Origin: an uncultured Neomegalonema sp.
GTDB taxonomy: Bacteria > Pseudomonadota > Alphaproteobacteria > Rhodobacterales > Rhodobacteraceae
Direction of reading: 5' to 3'
Assembly: GCA_937990185.1 (NCBI GenBank)
Contig: CALKBI010000024.1
Span: 62,001-126,000 of the forward strand
DNA length: 64,000 nucleotides
The notes beneath the pieces were generated by a model. The model was not told where the DNA came from, searched no databases, and saw only the letters and a program-made list of their open reading frames with translations. This document shows, piece after piece, positions 25,757-33,052 of this stretch (position 1 is its first letter; every line of letters starts with the position of its first letter). A program made the position numbers and the translations under genes.

Positions 25757-26971
25757 ATGAATCAGATGATGACTGGCACTGTCGATGTAACAGTCGATTT
25801 GCCAAAACAGGTTGATCCGGAAGTCGCGGCTGACATCGTGAAAGAGTCGGTGTTTGTATCGCCGCATCTAGAACGTATCACGGTATCAGATGACTGTAAG
25901 ACAGCCGTTTTACACATCCGTGATGCTGAGCACACCGATGAAATCGTCGATAAAGCTCATCGTTATCTGTCGGTCATGGCCAAGCAACGCACAGGCTTTG
26001 ACATTAAGACGTACTCCGAAAATGAACGCGAGGACGACGGTCCTTATCAAAACGGCGTCAATGAAGAATTCATCAAACGCGGTTGGGTTTATGACTACGG
26101 TAAAGGTCAAATCGCATATAACGGGCCAGTTCTTAAAGTTGCGCGCCTTGTAAACGAGATCGCCGGCAAGCTTTACGAAGAGCATTTTGATGCTGTCGAT
26201 GGTCAGTTTCCTGGGTTTATCGACGCGGATGTGCTGCATAAATGTGGCTACTTTGACAGCCACCCAAATCAGGCGACATTCGTAGGCAATGTACTGGAAG
26301 ATTTCGACGCGCTCGAAGATTTCCGTGTGGCGAACAGTTGTTCAGAAGGTGCAATCCTGCCGCCCTCCGAGCACATTCATCACGATGGCATGTGTCTGAA
26401 CCCTGCCGCGTGTTTCCCGGCCTATCCAACACTCGAAGGCAAGACCTTTGATGATGCTGGCTTTGTCGTGTCATGGCTTGGCCGCGTTTTCCGCTATGAA
26501 AGCCGCAACGCTTCGGGTCTTGATCGTCTCTATGAGTTTAACGTGCGTGAGATCGTGTTTGTGGGATCTGACGAGTTTGTCGCTCAGAAACGTCTGCAAG
26601 CAATTCCGTTGGTTACGGGGCTGGCAAAGACTTTCGACCTCGATATGAAAGTAGAAACCGCGACCGATCCGTTTTTTGCCACCGTGTCTGCATCGAAGAA
26701 ATTCTTCCAAGCTGCACAAGAAGTGAAAAACGAAATCCTGATTCCGGTTCTCGATAAAGATGGCCATAAAAAAACAATGGCATGTGGTTCTGTGAACATG
26801 CATGGCCGGTTCTTTGGCGAGAAGTTCAATATCACGGCTTCGACGGGCGAGCCTGCTTCGACCGGTTGCATCGGTCTGGGTATCGAGCGCTGGGTTCTCG
26901 CAGCCTTTACGCAACATGGATTTGATCCGATGCGCTGGCCAGAGGCCGTGCGTGATCGGGTGTTCGGATAA
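25757..26971 (+). CDS. amino acid:[carrier protein] ligase, class II aaRS-like
   Basis: A 404-residue homologue of the catalytic core of atypical archaeal-type seryl-tRNA synthetase. The family activates a small amino acid (glycine or alanine in studied rhizobial members) with ATP and loads it on the phosphopantetheine thiol of a carrier protein instead of tRNA. Class II motif 2 is FRYES (245-249) and motif 3 is GCIGLGIER (370-378); Cys213 or Cys219, Glu260 and Cys371 are candidate zinc ligands by position. No tRNA-binding domain is present. Residues 1-95 form an extra N-terminal region that the compact ligases appear to lack. The partner carrier protein follows 51 bp later. AAGGGGG precedes the ATG. 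Confidence 0.87.
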   Translation: MNQMMTGTVDVTVDLPKQVDPEVAADIVKESVFVSPHLERITVSDDCKTAVLHIRDAEHTDEIVDKAHRYLSVMAKQRTGFDIKTYSENEREDDGPYQNGVNEEFIKRGWVYDYGKGQIAYNGPVLKVARLVNEIAGKLYEEHFDAVDGQFPGFIDADVLHKCGYFDSHPNQATFVGNVLEDFDALEDFRVANSCSEGAILPPSEHIHHDGMCLNPAACFPAYPTLEGKTFDDAGFVVSWLGRVFRYESRNASGLDRLYEFNVREIVFVGSDEFVAQKRLQAIPLVTGLAKTFDLDMKVETATDPFFATVSASKKFFQAAQEVKNEILIPVLDKDGHKKTMACGSVNMHGRFFGEKFNITASTGEPASTGCIGLGIERWVLAAFTQHGFDPMRWPEAVRDRVFG

Positions 26972-27022
26972 ATCAGATTACCGGCGAACAAGCCGCAACA
27001 AGTTTACATCAGAGGTAAGACA

Positions 27023-27265
27023 ATGAAACTGACTGAAATCGTAGCAAACGTTCTTTCGATAGACCCGGCAATCTTGTCGAATGAATCAAATGCGAAGAAC
27101 ACTCCAAACTGGGACAGCGCACGCCACATCGATTTGATGCTGGCCGTCGAGGTTGCTTTTGAAGTGCAATTCACGATGCCTGAAATCACGTCAATGCAAA
27201 ACCTCGGCGATATGCGGAGTTTGCTTGTGCAAAAAGGCGCGTTGGAGTCTGCAGTAGCAGCCTAA
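27023..27265 (+). CDS. stand-alone carrier protein for the aminoacyl ligase
   Basis: An 80-residue acyl-carrier-type protein. Four-helix pattern with the phosphopantetheine Ser32 in NWDSARHIDLML; the residue after Ser is Ala where fatty-acid ACP has Leu. It should be converted to the holo form by an AcpS-type transferase (acpS is at 44.8-45.2 kb) and then charged by the upstream ligase, serving the part that DltC plays for DltB. GAGGTAAGACA precedes the ATG. Last gene before a strong terminator. Confidence 0.9.
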   Translation: MKLTEIVANVLSIDPAILSNESNAKNTPNWDSARHIDLMLAVEVAFEVQFTMPEITSMQNLGDMRSLLVQKGALESAVAA

Positions 27266-27299
27266 GACGCCAGCGCTTTACGTGATTTTGTTACAGTTC

Positions 27300-27340
27300 A
27301 AAGCCCTTCACCGTCAGCAGCGTGAAGGGCTTTACTATTT
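27300..27340 (+). terminator. strong Rho-independent terminator after the carrier-protein gene
   Basis: AAAGCCCTTCAC (27300-27311) pairs perfectly with GTGAAGGGCTTT (27322-27333), a 12-bp stem, followed by ACTATTT. It ends the aminoacylation cluster and meets the convergent GcvT-like gene, for which the leading AAA arm may also act. Confidence 0.9.
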
Positions 27341-28519
27341 ACGCACCGGAATGTCAGTGGACTTCCCGCGCTGTATTTCGCCAGCCTTGTCGTAGAAGGG
27401 TAACTCAACCAGCTCTGCTGTTTGTGTCGACCCGTCTCGGCACTCGACCGATACAGTTGCTCCGGGCGTGATCTCAGCATTGTCGAGCAAACCAATCCCG
27501 ATGCCATGTCCGAGATAGGGCGATGTCGCGCCAGCGGTGACGATGCCGACAGCCTGATCGCCGAGCATAATGTTACCGCTAATCAATGGCTCGCCATTGG
27601 TGCAATGGATGCCATGGGAACGCCTGCCGCGAGAGGCTGTCTCAAGCGCTTCTTTCCCGATGAAATCACCTTTGTCTTCATCGACAAATATTCCCAGACC
27701 CACTTCGTAGGGGTTGGTCGACTGGTTAAAGTCTGCCCCTGCATTGAGGATGCCCGCTTCAATGCGGCGGATGTTCATCGCATCGAGGCCAAAAATCGTC
27801 ATCCCGAATGGTTCTCCCGCCGCACTCAGATGCTCCCAGAGCGCCTCGGCGTCATGATGCGGTTCGGTATAGAACTCCCATCCCAATTCGTTCGTATATC
27901 CTGTGCGGGTGATGACAACGTCCTGTCCGCCGAACGAAACCCGCGCGCTTGCAAAATACCCGAACGGGGAGGGCATGCCGTGATCGCTCGCCGCTTCTAG
28001 AATCTTCAAAGAGTTCGGCCCTTGAATTTGTGAGACAAAGACATCGGGATCAGAAATTTTAACGTCCATTCCAATCGCATGAGCACGCGCCCAACTATAA
28101 AAATCACCATCGGCCTGAGCATACCAAAACTTGTCCTGTTCAAGACGGACCAAGATGCCATCGACGATCAATCCGCCATCTTCATAGCAAGCCAGTCCAT
28201 ACCCGCACCGCCCGACCTTCAATTTGGTGATGTCCTTTGTGAACAGCTTATTCAAAAGCCGCTCTGCATCCGGGCCTTCGAATTGAAGCGGCCATTCGCC
28301 CGTATGCAGGACCGCAGCTTTTTGGCGAAGCTGCCAATACCCGTCTTCCGTGGAGTGGTCGTCAAAACAAACCGCCATGTGGCGACTATTATAGACGCAA
28401 TAATGCGGACCTTTGGGGCGTTCGATTTCGTGATAGGGATGGCGGCAGAGCGAATAATCCCAACCTGCGCCCGGCATACTCGTAACCAAATCCCGTGTTT
28501 TGCCATCGCTTGAGCGCAT
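27335..28519 (-). CDS. GcvT-family folate-dependent enzyme
   Basis: A 394-residue member of the GcvT/DmdA superfamily, which moves one-carbon groups from amines or sulphonium compounds to tetrahydrofolate. The family's substrate/folate segments are visible: FTKDITKLKVGRCGYGLACYEDGG, ISDPDVFVSQIQGPNS, RTGYTNELGWEFY and the C-terminal barrel SPYLGHGIGIGLLD. It is not the glycine-cleavage T-protein itself (no gcvH/gcvP nearby; divergent N-terminus). Demethylation of a methylated amine, betaine or DMSP-like compound is possible. A divergent LysR gene and operator suggest substrate induction. Confidence 0.83.
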   Translation of the reverse strand: MRSSDGKTRDLVTSMPGAGWDYSLCRHPYHEIERPKGPHYCVYNSRHMAVCFDDHSTEDGYWQLRQKAAVLHTGEWPLQFEGPDAERLLNKLFTKDITKLKVGRCGYGLACYEDGGLIVDGILVRLEQDKFWYAQADGDFYSWARAHAIGMDVKISDPDVFVSQIQGPNSLKILEAASDHGMPSPFGYFASARVSFGGQDVVITRTGYTNELGWEFYTEPHHDAEALWEHLSAAGEPFGMTIFGLDAMNIRRIEAGILNAGADFNQSTNPYEVGLGIFVDEDKGDFIGKEALETASRGRRSHGIHCTNGEPLISGNIMLGDQAVGIVTAGATSPYLGHGIGIGLLDNAEITPGATVSVECRDGSTQTAELVELPFYDKAGEIQRGKSTDIPVRK

Positions 28520-28640
28520 CGTTTCTCTCCTACAGGTGCGTCAGGCAATCAATTCCCCCGACGATTTTGTGGTGGAGGACCTTGGGAATAGCCCGCCTAA
28601 GCCCTCAATATCTGAGAAAAAGTGCGACTAGGGAAATCAT

Positions 28641-28673
28641 TTGATCTAACCATTAAGTTAGTTAATCTAACTT
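28641..28673. promoter_or_regulatory. LysR operator (dyad T-N11-A) and probable promoter
   Basis: AAGTTAG-TTAAT-CTAACTT (28655-28673) is a perfect 7+7 dyad holding a T-N11-A box (28658-28670). A second dyad, CTAAC (28646-28650) with GTTAG (28657-28661), overlaps it. TTGATC (28641-28646) may serve as a -35 for lysR. The site lies directly before the lysR ATG and 120 bp from the GcvT-like start. Confidence 0.7.
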
Positions 28674-28677
28674 TATA

Positions 28678-29610
28678 ATGAACAACTGGCTTCCTTCTTT
28701 AAACGCATTGCGAGCTTTCGAGTCCGTCGCCCGGCATCTCAACTATAATCTTGCCGCAGAAGAACTGCGTGTCACTCCGGCGGCTGTGAAACAGTTGGTT
28801 TATCGGCTTGAAGCCACTCTCGATACATCCTTGATCGAAAGGAAGGGGCGCGGATTATCTTTGACGCGCAAGGGGCGCGCTGGTCTCGATGATCTAACGG
28901 CTGCAATGCATCATCTTGAAAACTCTGTTGCGAATATGCGCGGAGAAGAAAGTGATCCCCGGCTCATTATTTCAGTGGAAACATCATTGGCAACGATGTG
29001 GCTCGTTCCGAAGCTGGATGCATTTCGGGCTAAACATCCGAAGGTCAGCGTCTTGATTGACTCCACGCAGGTGATTGTTGATTTGCCGCGCAGTGATGTC
29101 GATATCGCCATTCGGTACGGTGTTGCTGAGCGTGATGACCTGATTACCTATCGCTTATTTGATGATCATATTTTTCCAGCGTGTAGCGCGTCACTTGCGA
29201 AGACATTGCCTAAGAATAGCAACCTCTCGGTTATACAGACCATTCCGATGATCCATTGGGATATTTCACAACTGGAATGGGCGCATAAAACAAGGGACTG
29301 GTTTGTCTGGAATAAATGGTTTTCCAAACTTGGCGTTCGTAACCACAAGAGCGAAAGCGCTTTATTCTTCAATGATTACGGGCAAGCAGTACAGGCGGCG
29401 GTTGCGGGTCAAGGCATGGTATTAGCCAGCCATCCGATTTTACGCGACGTCTTTGAAAGAGGCCATCTTGTCAGGCCATTTAAAGAGAGCCTGCAATCTG
29501 ATATCGGGTATGATCTTGTCACGACGAGGCCAGCGGAAAAGCGGCCCGAGGTGCGCGCATTTATTGCTTGGATGCGTGAGATGGCTGCGGCCTATGACAG
29601 ACCCGTATGA
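28678..29610 (+). CDS. LysR-family transcriptional regulator (GcvA-like)
   Basis: A 310-residue LysR-type regulator of the GcvA subgroup: N-terminal winged helix opening WLPSLNALRAFESVARH, recognition helix near LRVTPAAVKQLVYRLE, then a two-lobe periplasmic-binding-like sensor (DPRLIISVETSLATMWLVPKL onward). It is expected to control itself and the divergent GcvT-like gene. No ribosome-binding site precedes the ATG, and the operator abuts it, so a leaderless transcript is possible. Confidence 0.93.
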   Translation: MNNWLPSLNALRAFESVARHLNYNLAAEELRVTPAAVKQLVYRLEATLDTSLIERKGRGLSLTRKGRAGLDDLTAAMHHLENSVANMRGEESDPRLIISVETSLATMWLVPKLDAFRAKHPKVSVLIDSTQVIVDLPRSDVDIAIRYGVAERDDLITYRLFDDHIFPACSASLAKTLPKNSNLSVIQTIPMIHWDISQLEWAHKTRDWFVWNKWFSKLGVRNHKSESALFFNDYGQAVQAAVAGQGMVLASHPILRDVFERGHLVRPFKESLQSDIGYDLVTTRPAEKRPEVRAFIAWMREMAAAYDRPV

Positions 29611-29660
29611 TGTTCAGTTATTTCCGAAGGCTCGTCTGCGGCATTCTCAGGCCTTGGCCC

Positions 29661-30563
29661 TCAATTCGTTTCTTTGTCTGCATCGGCTTTTGAAGAATCT
29701 GTAGACGAAGACTTTTCCGTTTCATCTTCAGGGAGTTCGACGTCTGATTTACTGGATCGCTCTCCGTCTGCCCAATATCCTTCGTAGGTTTCACCGCTGG
29801 CGTATTTCATGACGCCATAACCGTGGCGTTTTCCATCAATGAACTCGCCTTCATAATAATTGAACGACTCGCCATTCGGATATTTTGCTTCACCTTTTCC
29901 GTGCATGAGGCCCTTTTTCCACGATCCGGTGAACTCAAAGCCATCCTCGATGATAGTGATTGTTCCCTTACCGTGGCGAAGACCGGCTTTGAATTCACCG
30001 ACGTAGATTGTGTCATTCGGATAAGTCGCTTTGCCCTCACCGTCCTGCAATCCATCGACCCACTCGCCCTCGTAAGAATATCTGGCGGGCGTCACCATCT
30101 TACCTTTGCCGTGGTGGATCGTATCTTTGAACTCGCCTTCATACGTAACGCCATTGGCGTATTTGGCCTTGCCTTCGCCTTCGATGCGGCCATCGACCCA
30201 CTCGCCGGTATATTCACCGCCATCTTCGTAAGTGATTGTTCCAATACCGTTTGGTGCGCCATCTGCGAAAGCGCCAACATAGACCGAGCCATTGGGATAG
30301 GTTGCTGTCCCTTTGCCTTCGATTTGGCCGTCCCGCCAATCGCCGACATATTCGTATCCGTCTGGCAGTGTAAATGTGCCTTTACCGTGCTGTTTCCCAT
30401 TGACGAATTCGCCGGTGTATTGGCCGCCATCGGGATATTTGATGGTACTGCCGTCTTCTGCCTTCGGCGGTTCAGTCGAGGCGATGTTTTCAGCATTATC
30501 GTCAGCATGAACTGTATGAAATGTACTGAGAGCCAAGCCGGTAGCCAAAAGCAGATGTTTCAT
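29661..30563 (-). CDS. exported MORN-repeat protein
   Basis: A 300-residue protein with a signal peptide (MKHLLLATGLALSTFHTVHA), then about ten MORN repeats of 22-23 residues (pattern Y-x-G-E-[WF]-x-x-G-x-x-x-G-x-G-x-x-x-Y-x-[DN]-G) from about residue 45 to 270, and a Ser/Glu/Asp/Lys-rich tail ending at the C-terminus. The repeats form a long beta sheet that binds proteins or lipids. ATG 30563 follows AAAGGGG and gives the signal peptide; the longer frame has none. Role unknown. Confidence 0.88.
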   Translation of the reverse strand: MKHLLLATGLALSTFHTVHADDNAENIASTEPPKAEDGSTIKYPDGGQYTGEFVNGKQHGKGTFTLPDGYEYVGDWRDGQIEGKGTATYPNGSVYVGAFADGAPNGIGTITYEDGGEYTGEWVDGRIEGEGKAKYANGVTYEGEFKDTIHHGKGKMVTPARYSYEGEWVDGLQDGEGKATYPNDTIYVGEFKAGLRHGKGTITIIEDGFEFTGSWKKGLMHGKGEAKYPNGESFNYYEGEFIDGKRHGYGVMKYASGETYEGYWADGERSSKSDVELPEDETEKSSSTDSSKADADKETN

Positions 30564-30725
30564 ACTCACCCCTTTGTCGTTCTGTTGTCTCGGTGCGAGA
30601 TCAGGAAAATTGCGCAGTAGGCGGATATTAGTAGCATTCAGCCTTTTTCTGCAATGACCGAGTGCTTGATAGACGTACCGTGATGGTATCGCTATCAGGT
30701 ACGCGGATAAAAGTGGAGATTTCTG

Positions 30726-32387
30726 ATGGCGGATCGCTTCCGGGTCGCGGCTGCGCAACTCAACCCTACGGTTGGTGCTCTTAACGATAACATCGCGAAG
30801 GCGGTTGAAGCATGGGAGCACGCGAAGGCTGGGAAAGCCGATTTGCTTGTGTTGCCTGAAATGTTCGTCGGTGGGTATCAACTGTATGACCTCGTAAAGA
30901 AACCAGCGTTCCATCGTGCGTGCGTTGCTGCCGTCGAAGATCTGGCGGCCAAAACAAGTGATGGCGGGCCGCAAATCCTCATCGGCGCGCCTTTGTTTGA
31001 AGACGGCGCATTATTCAACGGTGTTTTTCTCTTGGAAAATGGCGGCATCAAGACCGTTTTTCGCAAACATGAACTCCCGAATTACGGGGTTTTCGATGAA
31101 AAGCGTCTCTTTACGTCTGCTGCGCCGCGTGGTCCTATTTCTGTGAATGGCGTTAGGATCGGTGTTCCTATTTGCGAAGACGCCTGGTTCCCTGATGTGA
31201 GCGAGACGTACGAAGAATCGGGCGCAGAAATCCTAATCGTTCCCAACGGATCACCTTATGCACGTGATAAGTATGACCGCCGTATACAGTCGATGGTTGC
31301 GCGGGTTATCGAAACAGGGCTGCCACTCCTCTACGTGAATCTTGTTGGCGGACAGGATGATCAGATTTTTGACGGCGGCACATTTGCACTCAACAAGGGT
31401 GCTGAACTTGCCATGCAAGGCCCGTTTTTTGACGAAGCAATCATCTATGTCGACTACGAGCGCGGCGATGATGGATGGCACTTAGTTGACGGTGTTTTAG
31501 GCGAAGTACCTGACGAGTATGAAAATGATTATCGTGCGATGGTGGAAAGCCTTCGCGATTATGTTCAAAAAAACGGATTTGAGCGAGTCGTTCTCGGGCT
31601 GTCAGGCGGTGTTGATTCGGGTCTGGTGGCTACAATCGCTGCGGATGCCCTTGGACCGGATAATGTCTGGTGCGTGATGCTCCCGTCAAAATACACCGCT
31701 GACCATTCTCTTGAGGATGCCGCTGAACTGGCGGCAAAACTTGGTGCGCCTTATGTCGTGCTGCCGATAGATGAAGGCGTCGGCGCAATCGAAGGCTCGC
31801 TCGGTGATTTCTTTGAGGGCACTGAGACGGGGGTAGCCGAGGAAAACATCCAATCCCGCTTGCGCGGCCTCTATTTGATGGCGCTGTCGAACAAGTTCGG
31901 CCACATGCTCCTGACGACGGGCAATAAATCCGAAGTCGCGGTGGGTTACTCAACGCTCTATGGCGATATGTCAGGGGGATATAACCCCTTGAAAGACCTC
32001 TATAAGATGCGCGTCTTCGAGACATGCCGCTGGCGGAATAAGAACCACCGCGAATGGATGCTTGCTCCGGCAGGAGTCGTTATTCCTCCTCGCGTGATCG
32101 ACAAACCACCATCGGCAGAACTTCGTGAGGACCAAAAAGACGAGGATTCGCTGCCTCCATACGAAATTCTCGACGCAATCCTCGAAATGCTGATCGAAGA
32201 CGATGCGGCCATTGAGGATATCGTCGCGGCTGGATATGAGCGCGCGACGGTGGAGCGTGTCGAGCATTTGCTGTCGATATCCGAGTATAAGCGCTTCCAA
32301 TCGGCTCCTGGTACAAAGCTATCCCGCCGCGCCTTTTGGCTGGAGCGCCGGTATCCGATGACCAACCGATTTAGGGATCGCGCTTGA
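30726..32387 (+). CDS. nadE: glutamine-dependent NAD+ synthetase
   Basis: A 553-residue bifunctional enzyme that makes NAD+ from deamido-NAD+ with glutamine nitrogen. The N-terminal nitrilase-like glutaminase has its triad Glu45 (VLPEMF), Lys114 (RKHELPNYGVFDEKR) and Cys150 (VPICEDAWFP); the C-terminal synthetase has the PP-loop SGGVDS (293-298). Length is normal for the two-domain type. The stop is followed within a few bases by the operator of a toxin-antitoxin pair, which separates it from gltX. Confidence 0.96.
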   Translation: MADRFRVAAAQLNPTVGALNDNIAKAVEAWEHAKAGKADLLVLPEMFVGGYQLYDLVKKPAFHRACVAAVEDLAAKTSDGGPQILIGAPLFEDGALFNGVFLLENGGIKTVFRKHELPNYGVFDEKRLFTSAAPRGPISVNGVRIGVPICEDAWFPDVSETYEESGAEILIVPNGSPYARDKYDRRIQSMVARVIETGLPLLYVNLVGGQDDQIFDGGTFALNKGAELAMQGPFFDEAIIYVDYERGDDGWHLVDGVLGEVPDEYENDYRAMVESLRDYVQKNGFERVVLGLSGGVDSGLVATIAADALGPDNVWCVMLPSKYTADHSLEDAAELAAKLGAPYVVLPIDEGVGAIEGSLGDFFEGTETGVAEENIQSRLRGLYLMALSNKFGHMLLTTGNKSEVAVGYSTLYGDMSGGYNPLKDLYKMRVFETCRWRNKNHREWMLAPAGVVIPPRVIDKPPSAELREDQKDEDSLPPYEILDAILEMLIEDDAAIEDIVAAGYERATVERVEHLLSISEYKRFQSAPGTKLSRRAFWLERRYPMTNRFRDRA

Positions 32388-32389
32388 GT

Positions 32390-32420
32390 GGTCTAAAATT
32401 TTGACCTATATTTTGGTCTA
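32390..32420. promoter_or_regulatory. operator of the antitoxin-toxin pair
   Basis: GGTCTAAAATTTTGACC (32390-32406) is a near-perfect 17-bp palindrome, and GGTCTAAA recurs at 32415-32422, giving a second GACC-N8-GGTC dyad. It sits between the nadE stop and the antitoxin ATG and is the expected place for Phd/VapB autorepression. Confidence 0.65.
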
Positions 32421-32433
32421 AATGGAGGACCGT

Positions 32434-32682
32434 ATGGAAATCACACTCAGCGAAGCAAAGGCAAAGCTTTCTGAATTGGTGAAGCGGGTCGAAAAAGGCG
32501 AAGTGATCACCGTGACCCGCCACGGAAAACCGGTCCTCGAACTGCGTGATCCCAATATCATCGCCAAGCGAAAGGCGCTGTTTGGATCGATGAAAGGGCA
32601 GGGCTGGGTTGCCGATGATTTTGACGAAACGCCAGGTGAAGTGATTGAGGCGATGGAAAAAAGCATAGACCCCGATGAGTGA
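32434..32682 (+). CDS. Phd/YefM-type antitoxin
   Basis: An 82-residue antitoxin: N-terminal Phd/YefM DNA-binding domain (EITLSEAKAKLSELVKRVEKGEVITVTRHGKPVLEL pattern, split here at 20 residues in the key block LSEAKAKLSELVKRV) and a flexible acidic C-terminal tail (DDFDETPGEVIEAME) that would neutralise the toxin. ATG 32434 is chosen because GGAGG lies before it; an upstream ATG at 32422 overlaps that site. The toxin gene overlaps its end by 8 bp. Confidence 0.9.
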   Translation: MEITLSEAKAKLSELVKRVEKGEVITVTRHGKPVLELRDPNIIAKRKALFGSMKGQGWVADDFDETPGEVIEAMEKSIDPDE

Positions 32683-33052
32683 GGCGGGATTTCTTGTGGA
32701 TACCCATGTTCTCATTTGGCATGTGATAGGTGACTATCGTCACTCCATCCGTCATAAAGCGCTGATTGACGGTCAAATGCCATTGTTCATCAGTTCAGTA
32801 AGTGTTTTAGAGTTCTCCATTAAACGCAAGTTTGGTAAGCTGGATTTGCCATTTACGATGTTTGATGATTTTGCCGAAGCTGGTGTGGTGGAGCTCCCGA
32901 TTACATGGCATCATGCAAAAGCAGTTGAGAAACTTCCGCTTATTCACCGCGATCCATTTGACCGCACCCTTATTGCTCAGGCACAGACAGAGGGCCTGAC
33001 CTTGATGACCACCGATCCCCAAATCAGAAAGTATGACGTCGATGTGTGCTAA
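32675..33052 (+). CDS. PIN-domain toxin (VapC-like)
   Basis: A 125-residue PIN-domain ribonuclease. Acidic metal site: Asp9 (LVDTH), Glu46 (SVLEFS), Asp93/Asp96 (HRDPFDR) and Asp114 (MTTDP). Such toxins cleave tRNA or rRNA and stop translation when the antitoxin is lost. All catalytic residues are intact, so the toxin is probably active. Its last 20 bp contain the start of gltX. Confidence 0.92.
   Translation: MSEAGFLVDTHVLIWHVIGDYRHSIRHKALIDGQMPLFISSVSVLEFSIKRKFGKLDLPFTMFDDFAEAGVVELPITWHHAKAVEKLPLIHRDPFDRTLIAQAQTEGLTLMTTDPQIRKYDVDVC

Noticed and set aside
29823-30620. 265-codon rightward frame with a repetitive pattern
   Set aside because: Its apparent repeats are the reverse reading of the MORN repeats on the minus strand.
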